Positions 7,797-15,311 of a stretch of 15,604 nucleotides of DNA are shown here, in pieces. Under the pieces are notes generated by a model. The model searched no databases and was not told where the DNA came from. It saw only the letters and a list, made by a program, of their open reading frames with translations. Source of the DNA: Oscillospiraceae bacterium (GTDB taxonomy: Bacteria > Bacillota_A > Clostridia > Oscillospirales > WRJC01); assembly GCA_009785015.1 (NCBI GenBank), contig WQXD01000058.1:1-15604 (forward strand), in the 5' to 3' direction. Within the stretch, counting starts at the first letter, position 1. The number at the start of each line of letters is the position of its first letter. Both the position numbers and the translations under genes were made by a program.

Positions 7797-9467
7797 TCAC
7801 ATATCGATTATTATCGGAAGTATCATGGGTTTGCGTTTTGTCTTGTTGTATAAAAATTTCGACAGATCGTCGCGCACTTTCGCTTTTATGGCGTTCCATT
7901 CTTTGGTTTCGCTGTCAAAACACCACTCTATAGCCTCTTTCGCGGTCGCGCGCGTCTGCTCCATGAGTTCCTCGGATTCCCTCACGTACACAAAACCCCT
8001 GCTCACTATATCCGGCCCCGAAATCAACAGGCCTTCTTCTATGTCGATCGCCGCCACCACCACAATGAGCCCGTCCAAAGCCAAATGCCGCCTGTCCCGC
8101 AAAACTATGTTCCCCACATCCCCTACCCCGAAGCCGTCCACCAATATTTTGCCGCTTGGCGCCGTTCCGTTGAATTTTAGCGAGTCCGCGTCGAGCTCGA
8201 TGATCTGGCCCACTTCGGGGATCAATATGTTTTCGGGTTTCATGCCCATGTATTTCGCCAATTCCGAATGGGCTTTCAGATGCCTCTGTTCCCCGTGCAC
8301 GGGGATGAAAAATTTCGGTTTTACAAGGCCGTGTATAAGTTTCAGCTCTTCCTGGCAGGCGTGCCCCGACACATGCACTTCAGCTAAGATATCATGGATC
8401 ACATGCACTCCCTTTTTGGAGAGTTCGTTTATTATCTTGCCCACCAATTTTTCGTTGCCCGATATGGGGATCGCCGAAATCACCACCACGTCGTTTTGGC
8501 CCAGGCTGATTTTGTCGTGATCCGAATACGCCATCCTGTGCAGGGCGGACATCGGCTCCCCCTGCGAACCCGTGGTGATTATCACGATTTGCTCCGGTTT
8601 GTATCTGTTTATGTCATTTATGTCGATGAGCACTCCGGAAGGCACTTTGAGATATCCCAATTCCATCGCGACTCCCGTTATATTCAGCATGCTCCTGCCG
8701 GTTATCGCCACTTTTCTGTTGTATTCGCTCGCTGTGGTTATTATGGATTGTATCCTGTAAACATTGGAGGAAAAAGTGGCGATGGCTATGCGCCGGTCCG
8801 AATAAGTCTGGAATATCTGATTGAAAGAATTTTTTACCTGCCTTTCGGAACGCGTCGTGCCCGGCCTTTCCGCATTGGTCGATTCGCACATGAGCAGCAG
8901 CACCCCGTTGTTGCCGTATTCGCCGAAACGCGTGAGGTTTATCATCCTGTTGGTTATCGGGGTCAGATCCACCTTAAAGTCCCCCGAAAATATCACCGTT
9001 CCCACCGGAGTGGTCAGGGCCAATGAAGTCGCATCGGGTATTGAATGGTTCACATGTATAAATTCTATCGAAAAACAGCCGAGGCGTATTGTATCGCCGT
9101 CTTTTACCGTATGTGTCTTCACTTTTTTTTCGAGATTGTGTTCCTCGAGCTTATTGCCCAAAATGCCGAGGGTGAGCCGTGTGCCGTAGACGGGGACGTT
9201 CAATTCCCCGAGCACGTAAGGCAGGGCGCCTATGTGGTCCTCATGGCCGTGGGTCAGCACGATACCCCTGATTTTATCGATATTCTTTACGAGATAGGAA
9301 GTGTCGGGAATGACTAAGTCTATTCCGAGCATGTCGTCGTCGGGGAAAGCGAGCCCGCAGTCGACGACGACGATATCGTCCTCGTATTCAAACACGGTTA
9401 TATTTTTCCCCACTTCCTGAAGCCCCCCCAGAGGGATGATTTTCAGTTTTGATTTATTTTTTGCCAT
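7797..9467 (-). CDS. rnj: Ribonuclease J
   Basis: A 556-residue metallo-beta-lactamase/beta-CASP nuclease, the usual length for RNase J, which degrades and matures RNA by 5'-to-3' exonuclease and endonuclease action. The zinc-site motif HGHEDH is at residues 73-78, followed by His141 (VNHSIPD) and Asp163 (SGDFK). The beta-CASP part contains TTGSQGEP and the later motif HVSGHA. The C-terminal domain ends in KTKRKPMILPIIIDM, which is typical of the family. AAGGAG lies 5 nt before the ATG, downstream of a near-consensus promoter. Only one RNase J is seen here, so J1 and J2 cannot be told apart. Its 3' end touches the convergent DUF6273 gene with no space for a terminator. Confidence 0.97.
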   Translation of the reverse strand: MAKNKSKLKIIPLGGLQEVGKNITVFEYEDDIVVVDCGLAFPDDDMLGIDLVIPDTSYLVKNIDKIRGIVLTHGHEDHIGALPYVLGELNVPVYGTRLTLGILGNKLEEHNLEKKVKTHTVKDGDTIRLGCFSIEFIHVNHSIPDATSLALTTPVGTVIFSGDFKVDLTPITNRMINLTRFGEYGNNGVLLLMCESTNAERPGTTRSERQVKNSFNQIFQTYSDRRIAIATFSSNVYRIQSIITTASEYNRKVAITGRSMLNITGVAMELGYLKVPSGVLIDINDINRYKPEQIVIITTGSQGEPMSALHRMAYSDHDKISLGQNDVVVISAIPISGNEKLVGKIINELSKKGVHVIHDILAEVHVSGHACQEELKLIHGLVKPKFFIPVHGEQRHLKAHSELAKYMGMKPENILIPEVGQIIELDADSLKFNGTAPSGKILVDGFGVGDVGNIVLRDRRHLALDGLIVVVAAIDIEEGLLISGPDIVSRGFVYVRESEELMEQTRATAKEAIEWCFDSETKEWNAIKAKVRDDLSKFLYNKTKRKPMILPIIIDM

Positions 9468-9499
9468 ATATTCTCCTTAAATGATTTAAATTGATTTTT

Positions 9500-9528
9500 A
9501 TTATATCCCAAAAAACACAATTTGTCAA
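9500..9528 (-). promoter_or_regulatory. Consensus sigma-A promoter of rnj
   Basis: On the minus strand, TTGACA (9523-9528), a 17-base spacer and TATAAT (9500-9505) are a perfect match to consensus. The start of transcription is near 9493, giving a leader of about 25 nt. It is divergent from the manA promoter, with 33 bp between the two -35 boxes. Confidence 0.9.
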
Positions 9529-9561
9529 GAGCGAAAAAATTTGTTTTTTGGGGCGATTTTA

Positions 9562-9590
9562 TTGACAGAAGCCAAAAGATGTGGTAAAAT
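9562..9590 (+). promoter_or_regulatory. Sigma-A promoter of manA and the cysteine desulfurase gene
   Basis: TTGACA (9562-9567), a 17-base spacer and TAAAAT (9585-9590), 11 of 12 consensus bases. Transcription would start near 9597, about 40 nt before the manA start. Confidence 0.85.
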
Positions 9591-9636
9591 TGAATAAAAT
9601 TGAAAAAACGGTATTTGCCGTCAAGGAGGCAAGCGC

Positions 9637-10581
9637 GTGAATTTATACCCGTTTAAACTGAAGCCTGTTTTAAAAGATATAATATGGGGCGGGACCCGGC
9701 TCGCTTCAAAATACGGCAAATCGGACGGCCAAATCCGGAAAATCGCGGAATCATGGGAACTCGCAGTGCACAAAAACGGAATGAGCCTGATAGAAAACGG
9801 CGAATACGCGGGCTGTGCCCTCGGGGATTTGTTCAAATGCGACAAATCGATAGTTTCGCCCGGCTATAAATCCGATGTATTTCCGCTGCTCGTGAAATTT
9901 ATAGACGCAGGTCAGGATTTGTCCGTCCAGGTCCACCCCGGAGACGAATACGCCGCAAAACACGAAAACGAATCCGGCAAAACGGAAATGTGGTACATCA
10001 TAGACGCCCTGCCCGAATCGAGAATAGTCTACGGCTTAAACGGCCGATACACCCGCGAAGAACTTCGGGCCCTGATAGCCGAAAACAGATTCGAGGAGTG
10101 CTTGAATTACATAAAAGTCAAACCCGGTGAAGCCTATTTTATCCCCGCGGGGCTCGTCCACGCGATCGGAGAAGGGATATTGATACTCGAAATCCAGCAA
10201 AATTCCGACTCCACCTACAGGTTTTACGATTACAACAGGCTGGGAACGGACAACAAACCCAGAGAGCTGCACATAGAAAAAGCGCTGGATGTCTGCATCA
10301 AATCCCCGGTGAAGGCCCCGGGGAATTCCGGCTGCGGCATTCTGGCCGCCTGCGAATATTTTCAAGCGGAAATATATCAAAATGTAAATTATATAAATTT
10401 CGAGCTCGAAACGGTTTTTATGAATTGCGTCACCTGCATAAAAGGCGAAGGCAAAATCATCTGCGAGGGAAAAATGTATGATATAAAGAGCGGCGAAAGT
10501 TATTTTCTTGCCGCGGGGACGGGAAAATGCCAAATAGAAGGAAACGCGGTTTTTGTCACGGCTAAGTGCGGCAATGGATAA
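9637..10581 (+). CDS. manA: Mannose-6-phosphate isomerase, class I (ManA)
   Basis: A 314-residue zinc-dependent isomerase interconverting mannose-6-phosphate and fructose-6-phosphate, linking mannose use or GDP-mannose synthesis to glycolysis. The length matches the short Bacillus-type ManA. Zinc ligands are visible: Gln98 and His100 in VQVHP, Glu117 in KTEMWY, and His175 in AGLVHAIGEG. Arg195 in DSTYRFYDYNR is the expected active-site arginine. The start is GTG at 9637, chosen because AGGAGG (9624-9629) lies 7 nt upstream and the protein begins with the family's usual pattern (YPFKLKPVLKDIIWGG). It is the first gene of a two-gene unit: the cysteine desulfurase ATG lies inside its last codons. 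Confidence 0.95.
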   Translation: MNLYPFKLKPVLKDIIWGGTRLASKYGKSDGQIRKIAESWELAVHKNGMSLIENGEYAGCALGDLFKCDKSIVSPGYKSDVFPLLVKFIDAGQDLSVQVHPGDEYAAKHENESGKTEMWYIIDALPESRIVYGLNGRYTREELRALIAENRFEECLNYIKVKPGEAYFIPAGLVHAIGEGILILEIQQNSDSTYRFYDYNRLGTDNKPRELHIEKALDVCIKSPVKAPGNSGCGILAACEYFQAEIYQNVNYINFELETVFMNCVTCIKGEGKIICEGKMYDIKSGESYFLAAGTGKCQIEGNAVFVTAKCGNG

Positions 10582-11734
10582 ACAGATATATTTCGATTCC
10601 GCCGCGACCACAAAACCCTCGGACGAAGTCATAAAATTTTTGCCGGAAAGCTTTTGCAATCTGTACGCGAACCCCGATTCCATGCACGCTTTGGGGCTTG
10701 AAGCGGAAAAACAGGCAGAGCGTTCGAGAACTGTGATAGCTTCTTCATTGAAAGCGAAAAACGAGGAAATCATATTCACCTCCTCCGGGACGGAAGCGAA
10801 CAATCTCGCGCTGTTCGGGGCTGCAAATTCCCAAAAACGCAAAGGGAACAAAATAATTCTGACGGACGCGGAGCATCCTTCGGTGTATTCGCCCGCGCTC
10901 GAGCTCGAAAAGAGGGGATTTGAAATAATCTTCTTGTCCTCAAAAAACGGCGAAATAGACATGGACGAATTAAAAAACCGCCTTGACGCGCAGGTTATTC
11001 TGATATCGGCAATGCTGGTAAACAATGAAACCGGCAGCGTTTTCGATATTGCCGCAGTTGTGAAAACCGTCGAAAATTCCGGATTTACACCGTATATCCA
11101 CTGCGACGCGGTTCAGGCGTTCGGAAAAATCCCGATAGATCTGGCCAAGCTGAAAGTCGACATGATGAGCTTCTCCGCCCATAAAATACACGGCATAAAA
11201 GGCTGCGGCGCGTTGTTTTTGCGCAAAGGCAGAAGAATAATCCCGCAGATTTTCGGCGGGGGCCAGGAAAACGGCCTGCGTTCCTCCACTTTGAACACGC
11301 CCGGAATATTCGCCTTCGGAAAAGCGGCGGAGGAAACTTTCAAAAATTTTGATAAAAACAACGGATACATCGACGCCCTGTATGATTATACCGCCGCGAA
11401 AATAAGGGAAAAATGCCCGAAGGTCATTTTCAACCAACATCAAAATCCAACAAATATTTCAAAATACATAATGAGTTTGCAGCTGCCGGATATAAAAAGC
11501 GAGGTCATGCTGAATTATCTGTCCATGCGGAAAATATATATATCCTCCGGTTCGGCATGCTCGGAAAAACGCCGGGCAAAGGACTCCAGACGCGTGCTTA
11601 TAAATTACGGTTTGGATAAAAATTCGGCGGACTGCAGCGTCAGGGTCAGCTTTTCCAGATATAACACATTGGAGGAAGCCGACGAATTCGCCGACGCTTT
11701 GGCTGAAGGAATCACTAAGCTCAAAGGCGTATAA
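10574..11734 (+). CDS. Cysteine desulfurase (NifS/IscS family, class V aminotransferase)
   Basis: A 386-residue PLP enzyme that removes sulfur from cysteine as a persulfide for iron-sulfur clusters, tRNA thiolation or other sulfur uses. Visible features are SSGTEANN (71-78), His101 stacking on PLP, HCDAVQ (Asp178, Gln181), the PLP-binding Lys204 in SAHKIHG, and the catalytic Cys329 in SSGSACS, on a short loop followed by a KRR stretch. ATG 10574 was preferred over the upstream TTG at 10553 because the homology (IYFDSAATT) starts just after it. It overlaps the end of manA by 8 bp and lacks a clear ribosome-binding site of its own, so coupled translation is likely. No scaffold (iscU), thiI or mnmA follows, so the sulfur acceptor is not indicated. 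Confidence 0.93.
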   Translation: MDKQIYFDSAATTKPSDEVIKFLPESFCNLYANPDSMHALGLEAEKQAERSRTVIASSLKAKNEEIIFTSSGTEANNLALFGAANSQKRKGNKIILTDAEHPSVYSPALELEKRGFEIIFLSSKNGEIDMDELKNRLDAQVILISAMLVNNETGSVFDIAAVVKTVENSGFTPYIHCDAVQAFGKIPIDLAKLKVDMMSFSAHKIHGIKGCGALFLRKGRRIIPQIFGGGQENGLRSSTLNTPGIFAFGKAAEETFKNFDKNNGYIDALYDYTAAKIREKCPKVIFNQHQNPTNISKYIMSLQLPDIKSEVMLNYLSMRKIYISSGSACSEKRRAKDSRRVLINYGLDKNSADCSVRVSFSRYNTLEEADEFADALAEGITKLKGV

Positions 11735-11741
11735 AAGGCGC

Positions 11742-12929
11742 CTACAAATCCAATTTTTTCAGGGAATAATACGCTATCAGCGAGCACAAAAAACATATCG
11801 AGCCTATGAGTATAAACGCCGCGCCGAGTTCAAAATGTTCTTTTATGGCTCCCACGGCAAACGGGCCCAAAAACATCCCGAACCCGTACGCGGCCTGAAA
11901 AATCCCCATCGCCGTGCCTCTGGCGTTTTCGGGTATTTTTTTTATGCTGAGCCCCATCAGCAGCGGAAACGATATGCCCTTGCCCACGCCCGCGGCGGTC
12001 TGCGATATGAGCAGCAGCGGATATAATTTTACAAACGGAATCAGTATCGTGGCTGCCCCGAGGGTCAGCATCCCGATAAAAACCAATTTGTATTCCCTCA
12101 CTTTCCCCGTCAGAAACCTGCCCAGAAAAAGCGCCCCGAACGCCGTGGGAAGATATGAGAAAACCATCAATATGCCGTTTTGAAAATCGTCGATTTTCAA
12201 AACCTCTTTGGCGTATGCCGGCGTAAAACCGAATATCGTGCCAAAAGTTATCAGCTGCGAAACCACGCCGATCACCGAAACGATTATCAGGGTTTTGTTT
12301 GACAGAATTTTGGAAATTTTGGGGCGGTCTTGCGCTACTCCGGGGCTTTTGTTTTGCTTTAATTTTTCTTTGTCTTCATATATCATAAAGGACAAAACAA
12401 AACTCGAAAGCCCGACCAAAAAAGCGAGCAGAAACGCGGATTTGTCTTTTTGCGCGGTAAATCCCACGAGAAGCGAACCCGCTATTATCCCGCCGATCTG
12501 TCCCGTGCCGCTGAAAAAATCGAGGGTCCCCACGGCTTTCACGGTTTTTTCCCTGTCGTGGTAACTCGAATTCAAAACCATGAAACTGACCCAGGTCGAG
12601 GCGGCCACTCCCGCCCCCGCGCGCGCAAACAGCACGACGAGGACATTTTCGGAAAAAAACAAAAACAGAGCCGAAAGAAACGTGAAGGCGACGCCGATTA
12701 TGATAAAAAGTTTTCTCGTCCCCAGTTTGTCCGACAAAACGCCGAGCGGGACCCTCAAAAGCATCTGGGTCAAACCGTAGGAGCCGATGATAAGCCCGAT
12801 TGTCGTCGGCGAAAAAGCCAGAGATTGCATATAAGGGGTGAAATTGGACTGATAGGAATATATCGAAAACCACATCAGAAAAGCGGATGCGAATATTATC
12901 TGGCTCTTAAATTTTTCGTTATGGCGCAT
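11742..12929 (-). CDS. MFS transporter
   Basis: A 395-residue membrane protein with about 12 hydrophobic segments and the major facilitator motif A (GVLSDKLGTRK, residues 63-73) between helices 2 and 3. A charged central loop (DKEKLKQNKSPG, near 180-205) separates the two six-helix halves, and the second half has the GMFLGPFAVGAI pattern. It looks like a single-substrate permease or a drug or sugar efflux member; the substrate cannot be told. The ATG is 1 nt past the stop of the ThuA-domain gene and has no Shine-Dalgarno sequence, so translation probably depends on coupling. Co-transcription with the ThuA gene suggests a related substrate, but this is inference. It converges on the cysteine desulfurase gene, 7 bp apart. 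Confidence 0.9.
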   Translation of the reverse strand: MRHNEKFKSQIIFASAFLMWFSIYSYQSNFTPYMQSLAFSPTTIGLIIGSYGLTQMLLRVPLGVLSDKLGTRKLFIIIGVAFTFLSALFLFFSENVLVVLFARAGAGVAASTWVSFMVLNSSYHDREKTVKAVGTLDFFSGTGQIGGIIAGSLLVGFTAQKDKSAFLLAFLVGLSSFVLSFMIYEDKEKLKQNKSPGVAQDRPKISKILSNKTLIIVSVIGVVSQLITFGTIFGFTPAYAKEVLKIDDFQNGILMVFSYLPTAFGALFLGRFLTGKVREYKLVFIGMLTLGAATILIPFVKLYPLLLISQTAAGVGKGISFPLLMGLSIKKIPENARGTAMGIFQAAYGFGMFLGPFAVGAIKEHFELGAAFILIGSICFLCSLIAYYSLKKLDL

Positions 12930-12930
12930 A

Positions 12931-13656
12931 TTATAATTTTATTTCGTCAATTGCGAAATAATCCTCGAATTTGCCGACGGCGAACTCCGGGTTTGCCCAA
13001 TAGACCGCGTTTTCGATTATCTTTTGGACATATTTGTTTGTGTAGGCCCCGTTTTGCGGGTGCCCAGGCTGGAAATAAAAGATTTTGCCGTGCCCGCGCC
13101 TGAAAGTCACACCGCTCCTGAACACGTTGCCGTGGTTGAACCAGCCTATAAAAACCACTTCGTCGGGATTGGGTATCCCGAAAGGCTCTCCGTACATTTC
13201 TTCGGATTCGATGACAAAATATTCCGGGATACCTTTCGCTATCGGATGCGAAGGTATGATGGTCCACATGACTTCCTTGTGGTCGTCGCACCAATGCAGG
13301 CGGCAGCTCGTGCCCATCAGGGCCATAAACGGTTTTGACATATGCGACGAATGAAGCGGAATAAAACCCATTCCGCCGAGCACGCGCCGTTTGACCATTT
13401 CCGTGATTTCGTCGCTGACGTCGGCGTGGTGCCCGTGCCCCCACCACAGCAAAACGTCGGTATTGTCCAGCAGCTCTTTGGTGATCCCGCAGTCGGGGAG
13501 TTCCATGGTCACCGTTTTTACTTCGAGTTCCGGATTGGCGGATAAAAACCCCTTGATTGTCATGTGCATTCCGTCGGGGTATATTTTTACATTCGCCGGG
13601 TCCTTTTTTTCCTCGACATATTCATTGAAAATCGTAACTCTGATTTTTTCTGACAT
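12931..13656 (-). CDS. ThuA-domain protein (trehalose-utilisation type)
   Basis: A 241-residue cytoplasmic protein of the ThuA family, which has a class I glutamine-amidotransferase-like fold. The recognisable pattern is LLWWGHGHH (69-77) followed by HSSH (102-105), then GTSCRLHW, the HPIAKGIPEYF segment and FYFQPGHPQNGAYTN near the end. ThuA proteins are linked genetically to trehalose and related disaccharide use in rhizobia, but their biochemical role is not well established, so a sugar-related role here is only suggestive. AAGGAG lies a few nt upstream of the ATG. It follows the polysaccharide deacetylase gene by 33 bp and precedes the MFS gene by 1 bp, so it most likely sits in one operon with the transporter. 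Confidence 0.88.
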   Translation of the reverse strand: MSEKIRVTIFNEYVEEKKDPANVKIYPDGMHMTIKGFLSANPELEVKTVTMELPDCGITKELLDNTDVLLWWGHGHHADVSDEITEMVKRRVLGGMGFIPLHSSHMSKPFMALMGTSCRLHWCDDHKEVMWTIIPSHPIAKGIPEYFVIESEEMYGEPFGIPNPDEVVFIGWFNHGNVFRSGVTFRRGHGKIFYFQPGHPQNGAYTNKYVQKIIENAVYWANPEFAVGKFEDYFAIDEIKL

Positions 13657-13689
13657 TTTTTTACTCCTTATTGTTTTTAATAAATTCGG

Positions 13690-14715
13690 TTACCCGATTA
13701 AATTTATAAAATTCGCGAGCGAAGTGCTTCTGTTTATTCGTATGCGCCGGACTTCGAACAGGTCAAAATCCGTTCTGTGCATTCCCAGATCGGCCCGTAA
13801 TCCGAAATAATAAAATTCTTTGATTTTTGTTTTGACCGTTTCGTTGAACTTTCCGGCCGGGTAAGCGAGCGCGACCACTCGTTTGCCGGTCATTTCTTCT
13901 ATTTTCATTTTCGAATCCTTGATTTCTCTTGTAAGCCAGGCGTCATTCGAGCTTATCGAGCTCAAATCCGGATGAGTCAAAGTGTGGCTTTCAAATTTTA
14001 CGAGGCCGGAATCGCTCATTTCCTTTATCATTTCAAAGCTGAAATTTTCCGCTTCCATATTGCTGATCATCAAAAATATGGTGATTTTCGCGTTGTGCTT
14101 TGTTATTACGGGAAAAATTTCCGTATAATTTGCCCTGTAGCCGTCGTCGAATGTTATGAATACGGGTTTGTCTATGGCGTCCAAATTGTAATAATCGTCA
14201 AATGTGCAGAATGTAAATCCGTTTTCGGACAAATATTGTATCTGCTTTTCAAATTCGGACGGTTTTACGTATAATTCGACTAATCCTCCGGGATCCGCTT
14301 CGGAAGAAGTGTGATACATCAGAATCGGCATATTTTTTAAAATCAACTCTTTTGGTTCCATCGGTTCTGTTTTTGCCTCTGTGGCTGCCGCTTCTGTAGT
14401 TTCCGCTGTGGTTTCGGAAGTCTCCGTTTGAATTTCTGTTTCGGGTTCGGGCTCTGTTTCCGGTTCTTTTGGTTCTTCCGACGGTTCGGGACCGATGGTT
14501 TCCTCAATTGCGAAATCGGCCAAGGGAATCTCCAAAACTTCGAGTTCAACTTCGTCTGTTTCGCCATGGGTTTCAAGGGCTTCATTTATGGCGTTTGTCG
14601 CTTCGGAAAATTCGGCGATTTCGGACGAATTGATCAAAATATAGACTTCGAAAACTATAAACGCGGAAAATACAAGTACCCAGGCGATTTTTATTATGTT
14701 TATGAGTTTTTTCAT
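13690..14715 (-). CDS. Membrane-anchored polysaccharide deacetylase (NodB domain)
   Basis: A 341-residue protein predicted to act outside the cell on N-acetylated glycans such as peptidoglycan. Residues 8-28 form one membrane helix with no clear cleavage site, so it is probably an anchor. Residues 73-124 are a low-complexity Glu/Pro/Thr linker, suited to span the wall. The NodB domain follows: MYHTSSEADPGG (133-144), TFDDGY with Asp190 and Asp191, the zinc motif HTLTH (His244, His248) and AYPAGKFN (about 285-291). The key metal and base residues are present, so it looks active. The ribosome-binding site GGGGAG is an unusually long 16 nt from the ATG, but no better start exists. The gene begins 38 bp after the end of rnpB on the same strand, with no terminator between. 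Confidence 0.9.
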   Translation of the reverse strand: MKKLINIIKIAWVLVFSAFIVFEVYILINSSEIAEFSEATNAINEALETHGETDEVELEVLEIPLADFAIEETIGPEPSEEPKEPETEPEPETEIQTETSETTAETTEAAATEAKTEPMEPKELILKNMPILMYHTSSEADPGGLVELYVKPSEFEKQIQYLSENGFTFCTFDDYYNLDAIDKPVFITFDDGYRANYTEIFPVITKHNAKITIFLMISNMEAENFSFEMIKEMSDSGLVKFESHTLTHPDLSSISSNDAWLTREIKDSKMKIEEMTGKRVVALAYPAGKFNETVKTKIKEFYYFGLRADLGMHRTDFDLFEVRRIRINRSTSLANFINLIG

Positions 14716-14753
14716 AAAATTTTTTTGTTATCTCCCCTGATTTTTACATAAAA

Positions 14754-15162
14754 CTGCTGTCAATCCGTAAGCCGGGTTCTGTAGAAGACAATCATCTGTC
14801 TTGATTTCCGGTTGCCCGGAAATTCTTTGCCGCTTCAAGCGGAAGAACAGGGCGCGTTCCGCGGGTTATACCGCGCGTTTTTTTTAAAAAACGTTCCGTC
14901 TTACATCGGCGTTGCTTCGGATAAGGTTTACACGATTGGTCGCGCGCAATAAATCACGCGGATATTAACGCAGGGTCGCCTCTGCGCCGGTGAGCTCTTA
15001 CCTCACCTTTTCACCCTTACAAACTTTCGTTTGCGGTTGTTTTCTGTTGCACTTTCTCTGGAGTCGCCTCCGGCGGACGTTATCCGCTATCCTTCGCCCT
15101 AAAAGCCCGGACTTTCCTCACTCGGTTTTTCATTCCGGCGCGATTGTCTGTATTGGCAGCAG
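14754..15162 (-). ncRNA. rnpB: RNase P RNA, bacterial type A
   Basis: The catalytic RNA of RNase P, which cuts the 5' leader from tRNA precursors. On the minus strand the universal segments appear in order: GAGGAAAGUCCGGGC near the 5' end, GUGCAACAGAAA, AAGGGUGAAAAGGUGAGGUAAGAGC, GUAAACC, a GGUAUAACC loop (the tRNA CCA-binding GGU), a GCAA-capped helix, and ACAGAACCCGGCUUACGG at the 3' end. Helix P1 forms between the two ends (CUGCUG..CAAU with AUUG..CAGCAG, one C/A mismatch) and can be extended by AUAAAA/UUUUAU. The size, about 409 nt, and layout fit the type A class found in Clostridia, not the Bacillus type B. Ends are set by P1 and may be off by a few bases. Confidence 0.95.
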
Positions 15163-15182
15163 TTTTATATACCGACATACTC

Positions 15183-15211
15183 ATTATATATTATTTTATG
15201 CGGTTTGTCAA
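15183..15211 (-). promoter_or_regulatory. Consensus sigma-A promoter of rnpB
   Basis: On the minus strand TTGACA (15206-15211), a 17-base spacer and TATAAT (15183-15188) match consensus perfectly. Transcription starts near 15176, about 13 nt before the mature RNase P RNA. It may also serve the deacetylase, ThuA and MFS genes downstream. Confidence 0.9.
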
Positions 15212-15241
15212 CAATATTTATTTTGATTTTCCAAAATGTTG

Positions 15242-15270
15242 TTGTAATTTATTTTATTTTGTTATATAAT
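15242..15270 (+). promoter_or_regulatory. Promoter of murD
   Basis: TATAAT at 15265-15270 with a weaker TTGTAA (4 of 6) at 15242-15247 and a 17-base spacer. It is divergent from the rnpB promoter. The leader is about 35 nt. Confidence 0.6.
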
Positions 15271-15311
15271 ACAATTAACGCGAATTTTGCGCTTAAGGAG
15301 GAATTTTTTTG

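Noticed and set aside
10553..10573. Upstream TTG start for the cysteine desulfurase
   Set aside because: It adds seven residues not expected from the family, whose N-terminus begins at IYFDSAATT just after ATG 10574.
10036..11025. Long open frame (329 codons) on the minus strand across manA and the cysteine desulfurase gene
   Set aside because: It spans two well-supported genes on the other strand, has no ribosome-binding site or recognisable motif, and its content is a shadow of their codons.
11725..11743. AGGCG/CGCCT inverted repeat between the convergent desulfurase and MFS genes
   Set aside because: The stem is only 5 bp and the nearest T run starts 10 nt away, so a bidirectional terminator is not convincing.
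12930..12936. TATAAT-like bases directly before the MFS ATG (minus strand)
   Set aside because: A promoter there would start transcription inside the coding region, and no -35 is at the right distance.
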